From Gyromitra esculenta (taxonomy: Eukaryota > Ascomycota > Pezizomycetes > Pezizales > Discinaceae): DNA of 64,000 nucleotides. The DNA is taken from positions 310,001-374,000 of the forward strand of contig JBCAML010000016.1 of NCBI GenBank assembly GCA_038503075.1, in the 5' to 3' direction. Each line of letters opens with the position of its first letter. The stretch's first letter is position 1. The notes beneath the pieces were generated by a model, which was not told where the DNA came from, did not search any database, and worked only from the letters and a program-made list of their open reading frames with translations. A program made the position numbers and the translations under genes. Shown piece after piece: positions 34,922 through 46,645 of this stretch.

Positions 34922-37892
34922 CTATTCTTCATCTGAACTCATCCCAATGGTCGGGTCAATCCACATCACTGCCCTTTTTTTCAAATTACCACCTCTTAAG
35001 CTCGTCGGCGACGAACAGATAGACCATTCATCCGTCCTCCACAGACTAACCACCCATCTCTCCTCCCTCTTTTGATCCTCGATCCATCCTTCCTTCATCT
35101 TCATCGTAACCTCACGGATCTTGGAATCCCAGTTAAACGTACTTATGACGATCACCTTCTCACGCAATCTGCGCTTCTCGGGCGTCTCAGGACCAACGCT
35201 AGCCAACATATCCCTAAAGCACGTTCTCGCTGTACTACGATTTGCAGCAAGGAACTTTTCAAACAATGACTCTGGATAAAAGACAAGTGCAAGAACATTG
35301 AAGAATGCCTCACGGAACTGCGGCGCTGTCACCTTGAAGCGGTATTCGAATATCTTCTCTGGGCGTGGGATGCTTGCAGAGACGATGCCAAATGGGAGCA
35401 GACGCATCCATGTGCAGAGAAGAACTTCCATCTCAGGGATGAAGGGAGCCACAGATATGTGTTTAGTGGATTGTTCGGCTTCAAGGACGGAGCTGTGGGC
35501 TTGAGCGGCTTCAGGCGGGCGAGCGGTGGTCGTGACGCGGTTGTGCAAGATTCCTTCGACGATAGAACCAGCCCAATGTGCGGGATAGCCAATTTCGACA
35601 ACATACACAAGGAGGCGAAGGAAAGCGGTGAGGTTGAGAGGGGCAAAGAGGCGCGCCATGGTTTGCATATGGCGGATTGACGGAATGGCAAGCTTAAAGA
35701 AGACTTGGTATAGCCATTTAGTGAATTGGACTCGTGGCAGAAGTTGGTCGTACTTGAGTGGCAACTTAGCGCCATTATGCTGCCACCTAATATATTCGCA
35801 CATCGGTAGGCCCTCTTCCAGGGCTTCCTCTTGTCCTGGGCAGAGCTGCAAGCAGGTGGTGGATTGGAGCTTGGGGAGTGACGAGAGGCAAAGGTATTCG
35901 GCGATGAAGTCTTCTGGAGAACTCCATAATGGAGGATTTACAAGGCAAGTAGAGCTTATGAAAGCGTGAGGCTCCTGCTTGAGCACTGGGAGAGCATAGA
36001 GAACGGTGGACATGTGCCCGCCGACGTAATCCCTAATAAAATCTCAGCACAACTGCGCTAAAGAGATAATTGATACCACTACATGTACTTACGGAATATT
36101 ACTCAGATGGATCCGGTCATAGGCGATTGGAAATTCCTCGGGTCTCCTCACATCAGTTTCTAAAATCTTAGCTGAGTATCGGACTTGCTCGAGCGCAAGC
36201 ATACAATCACCAATATCACACTCGACTATGATATCGTTTGAAAGCTGGCTGAATGCTTCCGCAGTTACCGCGAAAAAAAATTCGAAATAGTCATATATTT
36301 GAGTCGCTCCCCCTAGTTCGCCCAATCCTTTTAGTTCCTTCCGTGCCGGGAATTTGACCTTCTCGTAAAACTTTTCTGCAATGCCGAAAGGGTCGAAGGA
36401 GAGATCCCATACACCAGCTCTAGACAATCGTAAACACACCGTATCCGAACTAATACCAAGCAGGAGGTTATTCTACTTACGTAGTACACCACTCCTTATC
36501 AACCAACGTCATATTAACCTTCCAGTTATCCCTCACGTACGCCTTCACTTTCTTCTCCCACGCAGGCCCCGTTGTCGTGGCTGTCAAAAATGTTTCCATC
36601 CTAGGTTCATGTTTTCTAGTATCCTTCGGTGGAAACAGCATTCCTGTCTTCTTATACGCATTAAACTCTCTTTCGCAGCCTGGTGGTTGCCGACCAGGCG
36701 GCATCCTTCTCGCGGCATCAGCAATCGTTGTTTGCGCCTGAGCTGCCGTGAATACCTCATCTGTCCACGTCTCATAAACTTCGTTCATCTTTTGAATATC
36801 ACGATCCGAGAGCCACAGCCAGGGTGGGATATCTTCATTACGATCGGTAAGGGCTTTGCGAGCAGTTACGAGGAGACGCTGGAAGCGGGTATGCACCCGC
36901 GGGGGGAACAAGGCACCAAGATAAATGTAGAAGAGAAGAGCGAAGATGTCAGCTCTCTTCTCTTTGTCGACGTCTGATATGGCATCGGGAAGCTGGGATA
37001 TCTGATGAATTAAAAGCAGAATTAGGAAATCGCGGGCAAGAGTTTGTGGTTTGATGTCGTTGATAGTGAAGTGGTACTTGTTTGTATCTTTCTTTTCTTT
37101 CCGGTGCTTGGCGATAGCAATGAGAGTAGCATATAAGTGCCGAGCATCGCCAATGCCGCCAAAAAAGAAGGAGTATGTAGTGTTCCCCCCGGCAGGGAAC
37201 TTGGTGTCGAATTGTGATACAGCGGTGTCATGGCCAAGATTGAAGTATTCAGAAACTTCTGGGCGTCTGTTATTACTTATCAGTGACAACTCGATATAAA
37301 ACTAGATACAAACACAATGGCCCGTTCATTGAGCTCTAGGATACTCACAAGCTTGGTCGATACTTCGGCGTATCTAATGTCATTCCCAGAATCTCTTCCT
37401 CAAGCATTATCTGATGGTAAAATTCGGCAACTGCCACGGCCTTCTCTAGCTGCACTGCATCCCTCTTGACCACGTCTCCTTGTGTGTATTCTTTAATTTT
37501 CTTTGCTGCCGCTTCAGCATCTTTGAAATTCCTCCCATGAAGCTCACACTTCGCTCGTCGCAACCATAGCTTCGCCAGTAGCTCTTTGTCAGACTCTAGG
37601 TTGCAGAGTTCGATCCCAGCCTTGGTGGAGAAAAGAGCAGCAATGTACTGGCCAGTTTCAAATTGTGCAGCCGAGAGGTTGAAAAGGAGCAGAGGTTTTG
37701 TAGGGTCTGCTTCACATGCGAGTCGATATTGCTCAATTGCTGGAGAGCGAGTGTTAGTGATGTTTTGATAGCTTGGAGGAAAGGGCAAGATGATGGGGTG
37801 GAAGGCGGGGTACCTTTCAAAAGCTCACCGGCTTTGTAAAACAAATTCCCCTTATCTTTGAGAGCTTGAGCTTCAGGATTGAGGGTTGACAT
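34922..37892 (-). CDS. TPR and DUF4470-domain protein
   Basis: Five exons, 37892-37814, 37739-37349, 37266-36481, 36449-36093 and 36032-34922 (2724 nt, 907 aa), with consistent phases. The N-terminus has TPR-like helices (ALKDKGNLFYKAGELLK, then AIEQYRLACEADPTKPLLLFNLSAAQFETG and an ALFSTKAGIELC helix), suggesting a chaperone-binding or scaffold module. Residues about 170-270 hold FFFGGIGDARHLYATLI and HFTINDIKPQTLARDFLILLL, the signature of DUF4470, found in animal and protist dynein assembly factor DNAAF3 and in fungal proteins that often also carry MYND fingers. No MYND cysteines are seen here. The long C-terminal region is helical and unassigned, ending in DPTIGMSSDEE. Since ascomycetes lack cilia, a role in ciliary dynein assembly is excluded and function is unknown. 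Confidence 0.8.
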
Positions 37893-39378
37893 GATGGACT
37901 GATTTGAATAGCAATCACTTTCTTGAGCTGGAGACTTGGAGATGGGGGTAGAATGTTAAAGTATTCGAGGCTCCGTCGAACTTGAGAATAAACCACGCAG
38001 CACCAGTTTGGAGTTTGCTGTAGATACGAGAGTTACATACGATTGTGAAGATGTGGTCCACACCAATAAATATATCAGCCATCTACCAGGTATTGTCACC
38101 CACCCAACCAAGATAGCGTCACGTGATGGATGTATAAGTACATGTACTCATGGGCAGTTTATTGCTAAAATAACGTGCTATAACGATATCAATTCAAGCA
38201 ACTCAAGGGGAGCCTTAAAATAACCTCTCGGACAGCACATCCGGGGACTCCAGCCACGATTACGGCTGACCCGGTATACTCTATTTGAGATCGCTTAACT
38301 TAAGGCTGCAGCGAAGAGTTGGTTCCAGCAACGTCACAGCAAGACTCACCAGGCGATGTCTCAAGTCCCAGCTGCAGTTTTCCCAGAGTGGATATGTGAC
38401 GTTGCGGCAGCTCCCCAGAGATCGAGGCCCTTGCTGAGCATGAGTGTGAGATTTCATAGGTGCCCTAGCCCTAATATCAGCAATCATGAATTATCACTAC
38501 TTTATAGCTGGTTTAGAATTTCCGAAATTTGAGTGGGGGCCAAGAGATGAAGTACAGAACAGCAACTGACATACATGTATGTTACGCTATTCTACTACCA
38601 CATGCAGTGACAGTAATTTGAAAAGAGGAGAAGGAGGAAACGTGTTACCCCTTTTCTTCACAGGCCATACCACGTAATTAAAAATCCACCCAAGTCCAAT
38701 TCTGGACCGAACCCAGTACTAGTAAATCAATTGAATCTTGAACTGAATATTGCACTAAATATTTATTAACTTTATTTGTATACCAATTTCAACCGCACAA
38801 ATATAAAATCTCCACGTCCATATCCCATCTCTCGTCCATCGTTATCTCATCATCATTAATCCCATCCATCCATCCATCGCCGCCCTAGATTAAACCACGA
38901 GCTCCAAGAAAGAAGAAAACTCACAACTACCATCTGCTATCGCCACACCTCTCTTCCCCAATAATCGACCAACCCCTCGACACAAAAGCCCCAGTGGAGA
39001 AGATATGAAAAAGGCAGAGCCTTTATAGCTCTACTTCTCGACCTTAGTCCAACCAGAATTACTCCAAAAATGACGAGAGAAGCTAAACAGAGCAGACATC
39101 AAGAAAAAGAAGAACATACCTCTGGTATACGTTACTCAATATCAATAGCAACTCAAATGCAAACCAAGAGAAAGAGAAACCAAAATCGCCACAAGAAATC
39201 TTAGATTTTCACAAAATGAAACCTTCTGCGCCTACAAAAAATAAGACCTCAACATAAACACCGGTATGCCCTCCATTTTAAAACAAGCGTCAAACTCATA
39301 TCCAAAAAAGTGAAAGAAAAAAAAAACAAAGCTGTAACATGCTTAGGAGAGGGAAATAAAGGGACAATTAAGCCATTA
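37893..39378. other. intergenic region
   Basis: Upstream of the TPR-DUF4470 gene and downstream of the kinase gene. TACATGTA occurs at 38139 and 38572, and a short CCATCCATCCAT repeat near 38863-38877. Low-GC sequence at 39000-39370 fits a 3' UTR of the kinase. No gene is supported. Confidence 0.5.
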
Positions 39379-41999
39379 CTAACTCTCACTCTCTCCACCT
39401 TCACCAGCCTCCTCCCTATCTCTCCACCTCCTCATCCCCTTGAGGCCTACTTGCATAACCTCCAATGCATCCCCAAGCCCGGCAAGGACTCTGTCCAGTT
39501 CCTCTAGCATTCTCGGATCTCCCCCGTCAAGCGGCAATACGCTTACATCCAATGGTTGGATCACAGGGAAACCCCCCGCCCCTGCACCCCAGCCTCCTCC
39601 TCCTCCTCCGCCTGCTTCCCCGTCCCGTAGCGTGGTTCCACTCATACTAAGCGTTGAGCTATTCATACTATTCATGCTACCTGCACTTGCTAGGCTCGAT
39701 TGAGAAGGCATGCTCGACAGCCCAATCCCCTGCATGCTCGAGAAGCTTCCCTGCGGTGTGTGTTGTGGATAATAGGGCCTTGATGGGCTCGGCGGCAGCA
39801 TCCCCAACCCACCATTACTGATCCCATTATTTCCATTCGCCCCCGGCGGTAGATCAAGATTAAGATTTCCTGGTTTATTGGCCATCGCACGCATTCCCGC
39901 ACCTCTTGCCATTCCCAACCCCGTGATATCTTGACTTCTACTCTTTACATGCGGGCCATTCGGACCCGCCACGAGTCCTCCTCGAATTGTTGGTAACGGA
40001 GGGGCACCATTGCCGGGTGCAGCGATGTTTGGCGCGCTTTTCGACGGGAGGTGGTGAGACTTAAGGAGGCCAAGTGGATTGGGGACGCGTGGAGGACTAC
40101 TGGGCGCTGACGCAGCGGTAGAGGGGCGGCGGCCTGGAGAGGGAGAGATGTCACGGCCGTCTGCATCAACCGGTGGTCCCGGTAATGGGCCGCTGGGTGG
40201 AGGAGTAGGGGAGGATGAAAGACCATTGGGGCGGAGTACAGAGGCACCAGCGGAATCAGCTCTATTGCGCCGAATACGAACCATAGGGGCACGGTCTTTG
40301 TCGAGGAGGGGCGGTGTAGGGGTAGAACGGGGTGCGGGTGAGGCTTTAGCGTGAGCGAGGCGCATCGCTTCGTCTTCTGATGGAATGGCGATCTGGGACA
40401 TTGGTGACGCAGCACGCTTCTCAGGAACACGGAGGCCATTGTCGTCGAATGATGGAATCGAGATCATGGTCATCTTTTGCTCCGGCGTAGTCGAGCGACT
40501 GGATGCGCTACTACGGAAGGAAAGATCTGAACTTGAACCCATGGGGCCAAATCCCATCCCCATCTTTGCTCCACCATTCTGCATTGCTTGGGCTTCTTCT
40601 TCTGGAGTTTGAAATAGTCTCACTAGCCCCTCTGCTGCGCGTTGCCGCGCTGAGTCTGAGATTGGAGGTGCTCTGTAAGAGGCCTTCAGTGTCGAAACGT
40701 TGCTCCCCATCTCCTTCGCGATGTACTCGCCAACGCCACTGAGTCGGCTCTTCACGGTATCAAAATCCCAACCCGGTTCACTAGCAAGAGTTGCGTTAAG
40801 TTGATCCATATCGCTCTGAAGCGCAGCTTGCCACATGGAATCTCGCACACCCCCACGATTAGCCCATTGCTCGTAGCGGACAATCAATTCCCGCATGAGA
40901 CTTGATGGGAGTCCCTTGGATCCCTTTACGAATTTGCTTCTCAACAACTCATCAACGGTTGCACGCTCCTCCGGCACCTCGTTAAGACACAGCGCCACGA
41001 ACTCTCTCAGGTTATTCGACCAGTTTCCTCCTTCGAGCCTCGGGGGTGGAAGGCGTGGGATCATATCAACAACACGATTCGGAGGGATATTGAATAAGGG
41101 CGGGTTCTGCTTTGCCATTTCAATAATGGTGATACCGAATGACCAGATGTCGATACGCGAGTCGTAAGAACCACCAGTAAGTGCTTCGGGGGCCATCCAT
41201 TGTGGGGTACCGACGAAGGTGTTCCGTTTGCCAGATTTGCCGACGAGCTGGGCGGAGACGCCAAAGTCACAAAGTTGAACACGACCATCTTGGCCAACAA
41301 GGATGTTGGCAGCTATTTTGAAAAGCTATTTAGCACAAAAACATATTAATACTATGTATTGCTCAGTGTATTTCACCTTTAATGTCACGATGAATAATAC
41401 CCTGCTTGTGAAGGTATCCCAATGCCGTTAGGGTTTCTCGAACAATAATGGTGATGTATTTCTCATCGACGGGGCCAGCTTTCATCTACCCATATGCCAT
41501 ATTTTCAGTAATCTTCTCTTAAAATAAACGCAAGAGGCCAAACTAACCAGTGTTCTCACACTCCCCCCACTACAAAAATCCATAATAATCCATAACCTTT
41601 GTCCTAATAAATAACTCCCATGAAATGCTGTAATGTTCGGCGCATCTCCCGCCTTCAGCTGGGACAGCAGCGCTATCTCCTTCTGTATATCTTTGATTTC
41701 ATCGTCATGCTGGTCCAGATCGAGCGATTTGACAGCCACGATTTGTTTAGTCTCATTATGGATCCTTTCACCTCACTAATCAGTTTTCTTGTCCATTCTT
41801 CGCCCTAAAAATCCACACACGCCCCTTCTGAAGAAACGGGGGTGAAAAATACAGGAGAAAAACGTCCTCACCCCTTGTAGACGCTTCCAAAGCTCCCTTT
41901 ACCAACGAGTTCCAGTACCGTATACGGAATTTCTGAAGGCACGCCCGTATTCTCCTTCCGCACCGCTTTCTCCGAGTCTACCTCAATCCCCATCAGCAT
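39379..41999 (-). CDS. STE20/GCK-family protein kinase, NAK1/POD6/KIC1-like
   Basis: Four exons, 41999-41872, 41764-41548, 41485-41377 and 41312-39379 (2388 nt, 795 aa). Kinase motifs in order: [15 protein letters not shown], the CSGGSVRTL hinge side, HRDIK|AANIL, DFG in [21 protein letters not shown], and [13 protein letters not shown]. These are complete and typical of germinal-centre kinases (STE20 superfamily). A conserved segment after the kinase ([14 protein letters not shown]) and a long Ser/Pro-rich tail end in a possible coiled coil ([20 protein letters not shown]). The long tail fits NAK1/POD6/KIC1 of the morphogenesis (MOR/RAM) network better than the shorter SID1 type; this subfamily call is inference. 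The ATG could be at 41999 or 41993; upstream in-frame sequence is GC-poor in motifs and less likely coding. Confidence 0.85.
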
Positions 42000-43861
42000 T
42001 CCGATCACCGCAGAAACCGCAACAAACGTTCTATGAACACGGGGGGAAGCTGACTTTCGCGCACCCGGAGCGCCCTCTCCGATGCCGTAGCCGCAGACAT
42101 CGCCATCTTCTGCCGTAACCCGGTGCCGTAACTGCGCAAGCGATGGCCGAGACACACTGAGAGTCGAGTTTACCGTGTGGCGTGTAAGGGGGGTTGGTTC
42201 GTTCGTTCGTTTAGACAGATGTCTAGGAGGCGTTCGTTCGTTCGTCGTTGGATGCCTCACGAACCACTCGCCCACTCACACCCGCCGCGCCAATTCGTAG
42301 GTGGAGGTAGGGGCCGTAAGGAGAGAACTAACTGGGTGTCGGTTAGCCTATCGATTACCTCGATTATTGATAAAAACGCTGGGTTCGTCCGCAGGGTAGA
42401 TCTGAAGAGGAGTTTAAAAAAAGAAACAAAACAAAACAAATGGGGGTTTTTTTTCGGAAAGGGCAGGTTTCGCGGGAAAGAAATTGAAGCTCACGTTCCA
42501 AGTTACACACGGATCTTGAACGGTTGGCGGGGATAGGGGGGGCGGGGGTGAGGGACAGGTTCAACGGGTCTGACAACTGCCTGTTCCTGTTCCTGTCCGT
42601 CCCTGTTCCTGGTTCCTGGCAGACTTCCTTGTCCCGTTTCCGGCGCGAATGTGTATCGTCGTAGGCTACACAGTAAATATATGCAAAGACGTTCTCCCGG
42701 CACCGTTTTCTCTGTTGCTTTTACAGTTCTGGCTGTATTGTATTGTTCCGATTGGCACTCGGTTGCTGTGACCAATCTCAACACTGTGGAACCACAACCA
42801 AATCCTCACCACTCTCCGTATTTGTCCATAATAGCAGAGTGCTTGATATAATATCCTAAAAGTGCTATTCCAGTTAAACGTCAGCATCAATTAGTAGTAG
42901 TCATAATGCTTACGAGCCTTTTCATCTACGTCGCAGCGTGTTTCGTTTGGAAAAGACTTACATCAATGGAGCTTCATATGAACCGTCTCCTGAAAGCTCC
43001 GTCGGTCAAACCGGTTGCTTCTAGGCCGGCAAGAGAATTCTGGCTATCCTTTGATGGATACATGTATCTTGATCACGGGCCTTGGCACTCTCACATCAGC
43101 AGCTCTCCAATCCACTTGTTGAAACCCCCATAGCTCTACACTTATGTTTAGGTAGTTAAGGGCTGAGACTTATCTCATCTAGATACTATAGATCATATGG
43201 GATCGTTTAATGGGAACTTCTTCAGGCGTATTAAGATTAATTAATATACTTAAATTTAAGTTGGACCTGGCACGTACTTGAGCAAGAGACTTATGGATTG
43301 AGATGGAAAAATCAGATCATAAGATTCCTTTCTTTTGTGGGTGATACTGAAGATGATAGAAAGCCAAATGCTGGAAAGAATGAGCTCAAACGACATGTAC
43401 GTGTTTTCCAGCATTTTCGTGCTACGCACTGCATCAGCTGTCCTCAATCGCAATGGTATAGCAGCATATCAATCCAACAACATCCATACATGCAGCTTCG
43501 AGCCTAAGCCGTGAATTTAATGGTATCAATAGAAGCTGCATGTACTCTACATAAGAGAACCATTGCACCTAAAGCACTCTATAAGGCCCTAAAAACAACA
43601 GACGAGTGCTCGCCTATGAAGCTGATAGTAAGACGCGTATCACGTGTTTCTGTTGCGCTCCAAAACCGCCAAGATCTCAACGTCGTGAGAACCTTGGGCG
43701 ACACTTCCTTTCAACGTAGTCTTTGTTCGCACGATCCCTGCCAAACCCAAACTCCAATAGAATTGAACACTTAGGGAGGTCCCCTTAAGGTTTGTTTTCT
43801 TCTCACTTCGCCATATCTGCTATTAGAGAGCTAATATCAGTTTAGACTTTTCCCGGTTAGA
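42000..43861. other. intergenic region upstream of kinase and Scm3 genes
   Basis: Shared upstream region of the divergent kinase (minus) and Scm3 (plus) genes. It contains TTCG repeats at about 42195-42245, a CTGTTCC-type repeat at about 42575-42620, and a TACATGTA at 43059. Frames at 42900-43780 are not supported by splice structure or homology. Confidence 0.5.
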
Positions 43862-45937
43862 ATGGCCCTCCACGCGTCCCCCCCTCGCCTCTCGAAACGT
43901 CCCCGCCTTTCGCATGCTATCTCTCCGCTAGATATCGCGGCAGAGAGTTTGGCGGCGGAGGAGGAACTTGCAAGGCAGCGCTTTCTGTCGCAGTCGAGAC
44001 TTAAGTCTAACTGGGAGCGGATCTTCGCCAAGTACAGTCAGGACTTTGAAGGCATTGCCGACGAAATCGATCAAGTGACCGGCAAGATCGTCGTGGATAA
44101 TGGACACATTAGGAGTATGAGTGATAGTTTTGTAAATGTGGAGGACAGTGAAGATAAGTGGGAATGGGAGGAGATTGTGGAGGAAGTGGAGGAAGGGGGA
44201 GCGAAGGGGTTGGAGAAGGCGAAAACAGGGGTGAAGGAGGGGAAATTGAAATCGAAGCGGAAAGGGAAGAAACCAAGGCTGGGAGATGGTAGGAAACTGG
44301 AAGTAAAAATAACTAGTCAGGAGGAGGAGGAGGATGAGTGGGAGGATACGCCAACAATCAGCGGTTGCGAGCAGTGCAAATATAAGGATGAATTGGATGA
44401 TTCAGTTTGTCAGAATTGCTCACTCCCCAATTCTATGCCCTTGACCACCGCCGATACAACGACTCTCGACAGCATTTCCATAGGCTCCACAGATTCAACA
44501 ACACTCACTTCCATCATCAAATCCATGCAAAAAGAATCACCTCGAACGAATATGCCAAACGACGGAGACGTACCAATGAGCGGCACAACAGGCAGTGTAC
44601 CAGAAACCGTACCTTCCGATGCATTCATCCTCGGAAAACTAGGTACTCATGGCGCAGCCGTAATAGAGATCCTCGCAAAAGCCCGATCAAAGGACAGCAT
44701 ATCATCCCCTGTCCCGAAATTCACACGAGCAGACGACACACCACGCAAGAGCCAAACCAGCTATATGCGCGGGGACCGAATCGAAATCGATCAATACGAT
44801 ATCCGCACCTGGGCACCCATGAAAGTAACCACCTGGCTGCTTACCCACGGCGTCCTTTCCGAAAAAGACGACGCTGATATCGCGCGTGCCTTTAAGAAGA
44901 ACAATGTCTCAGGAGCCTTCATCGTCAATGATATCACGGTCGATGATCTGAAGGATAAGCTTCGCATCGAGTCTTTTAGCAGACGTATGCAGCTCTGGTC
45001 TGGTATCTCGAAACTTAAGGCTCTTGCAGCCTCATACTCGAGTAAAAGTGCCCCACCTCAACCCGCGGGTGGTAACAGACCGGCAAAAAAACCCGCAGCA
45101 AACACCCCCAAAGACCCTTGGGCGCCGCCCCCGCAGGAACAGGATCCATTTTATTCGCATATATGGCGCGACGAACACCCAGATGGAACGCCGGCGAAGT
45201 TCCCGCCTCGGATGATAGACCCGATGTTTTCGACGCCAGCTGTAAGAGTTTCGTCTTCCAAGAAGCAGGCTATCAGTGAAGCAGCGTTCAAGGGATCGTC
45301 ATCAAAAAGAGAAAGAGAGGGACGGAAGAGGAAGCGAGAATCACTAACAGAAAACGTTCCAGAACCACCAAATACGGTGATGGAAACCCACGCAGCAAAA
45401 TCTCCCGCAGTAAAGCCCGCAGCCGCAGAGGCAATGTCGGTGAAAACCCCTACTACAAGGACCCCAAAGGCAAAGACTCCGGTAGCGAAGCGGCTGGGTG
45501 TAAAGAATACACCAAAGACACGAGCTAGAGCAACGCCTGCAGCGAAGGTCCTTGTCTCCAAGACTCCCAAAACCCCTGCAGCCGCGAAGAGTGCATCGGC
45601 GGTTGTGACCCCAGGATGGACGACGGGCTCCATTAGCCGCAGGAAAAAGGCCGCGGGGAAGAGTTTTTTGGGTTTGGGTGGTGGGGATAATGACGATGAG
45701 CTAGCGATCGACTATGTAAAGAGCACTCCGGCACCTTTATGGACTGCTGCAAAGGACACCCCTGTCAAGGTGGAAAATGGAGATGGAGTAGATGGCGGAG
45801 AGGAAAAGACAAAAGTAGACACACTAGAGGTGGAGGAGGAGGAGGAGGAGGAGAAGGAGCACAAGGAACATAAGTGTAATGGGGGCTTCTGCTTCGTGTG
45901 TTTGAACCTAGAGGGGGAAGAAGACGATCTGATATGA
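43862..45937 (+). CDS. scm3: Scm3/HJURP-like CENP-A chaperone with SAM-like domain
   Basis: A single exon of 691 aa. The N-terminal block at about residues 36-86 (SRLKSNWERIFAKYSQDF, DEIDQVTGKIVVDNGHIRSM) is the Scm3 domain, which binds CENP-A/H4 and delivers them to centromeric nucleosomes. Acidic and basic stretches follow, then a CxxC pair motif at about 169-185 (CEQC and CQNC, 11 residues apart) that could bind zinc. A SAM-like domain lies at about 318-380 (MKVTTWLLTHGV, NNVSGAFIVNDITVDDLKDK, RMQLWSGISKL). The C-terminal third is rich in Lys, Ala, Thr and Pro with repeated KTPxxK motifs, a low-complexity DNA- or chromatin-binding type. The protein ends with an acidic run and CNGGFCFVCL. 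Filamentous-fungal Scm3 proteins are long, so the length is plausible. Confidence 0.85.
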   Translation: MALHASPPRLSKRPRLSHAISPLDIAAESLAAEEELARQRFLSQSRLKSNWERIFAKYSQDFEGIADEIDQVTGKIVVDNGHIRSMSDSFVNVEDSEDKWEWEEIVEEVEEGGAKGLEKAKTGVKEGKLKSKRKGKKPRLGDGRKLEVKITSQEEEEDEWEDTPTISGCEQCKYKDELDDSVCQNCSLPNSMPLTTADTTTLDSISIGSTDSTTLTSIIKSMQKESPRTNMPNDGDVPMSGTTGSVPETVPSDAFILGKLGTHGAAVIEILAKARSKDSISSPVPKFTRADDTPRKSQTSYMRGDRIEIDQYDIRTWAPMKVTTWLLTHGVLSEKDDADIARAFKKNNVSGAFIVNDITVDDLKDKLRIESFSRRMQLWSGISKLKALAASYSSKSAPPQPAGGNRPAKKPAANTPKDPWAPPPQEQDPFYSHIWRDEHPDGTPAKFPPRMIDPMFSTPAVRVSSSKKQAISEAAFKGSSSKREREGRKRKRESLTENVPEPPNTVMETHAAKSPAVKPAAAEAMSVKTPTTRTPKAKTPVAKRLGVKNTPKTRARATPAAKVLVSKTPKTPAAAKSASAVVTPGWTTGSISRRKKAAGKSFLGLGGGDNDDELAIDYVKSTPAPLWTAAKDTPVKVENGDGVDGGEEKTKVDTLEVEEEEEEEKEHKEHKCNGGFCFVCLNLEGEEDDLI

Positions 45938-46645
45938 ATAGAACTGGGTATTAGAGTGGTATTGTTAATAGTAGGGGAGGGGTTTTATGTACTGGGTTTT
46001 ACGTCTGGAGTCAAAGAGGGTCGGAGTGATGGGGTTTTGGAGCTCGCTTGTTACCGGTTTTCTATTATAATTTATGCGGAGACGAAGCAGATGATAGATA
46101 ATGATGGTTAATAAACTGATCTGCACGCGTGTCTTTTCGTTTTTTAATCTGTAGAATGTATTTGGTGGTGGCATCAAAGATTATGGGACTGGATATGCTA
46201 TTCTATGATTTTGAGAGCTGGGGACTGCTCTGGATTTGTATTTGGAGCTAGATTTAAACAGTAACCACTAATGGTTTAGAGACCGCTACATTGTTGCATG
46301 CGAGTGACGTTCTATGATTGCTCAAATCTCAACTACCAACGAAGCCCAACATGATGAATAGACAGCTCCCCTCCCGGCTTCGCCAAATACCCTTGCACCT
46401 AGAACAAAGCAAATCGCTGACAATGCTGATTCTAAAATTTTAACTCTTCAACAGATCTTCGGGGTGAATGGAATCTAGGACATATATTAGAACATATAGG
46501 GATAGTAGAAGGAAACTGAAAATTAAAGGTAGGAACGCAAGACAGGATAAAGGAATAAACAAAGCTTACGGTAGGTAAATAGACGATAAAAAAATCATCT
46601 ATTAGCTTAACCTATAAATAGGAAGCCCTACTGGTCAATCCACCG
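45938..46645. other. intergenic region between convergent genes
   Basis: 3' flanks of Scm3 (plus) and the zinc-finger gene (minus). AT-rich, no gene and no obvious terminator structure. Confidence 0.5.
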
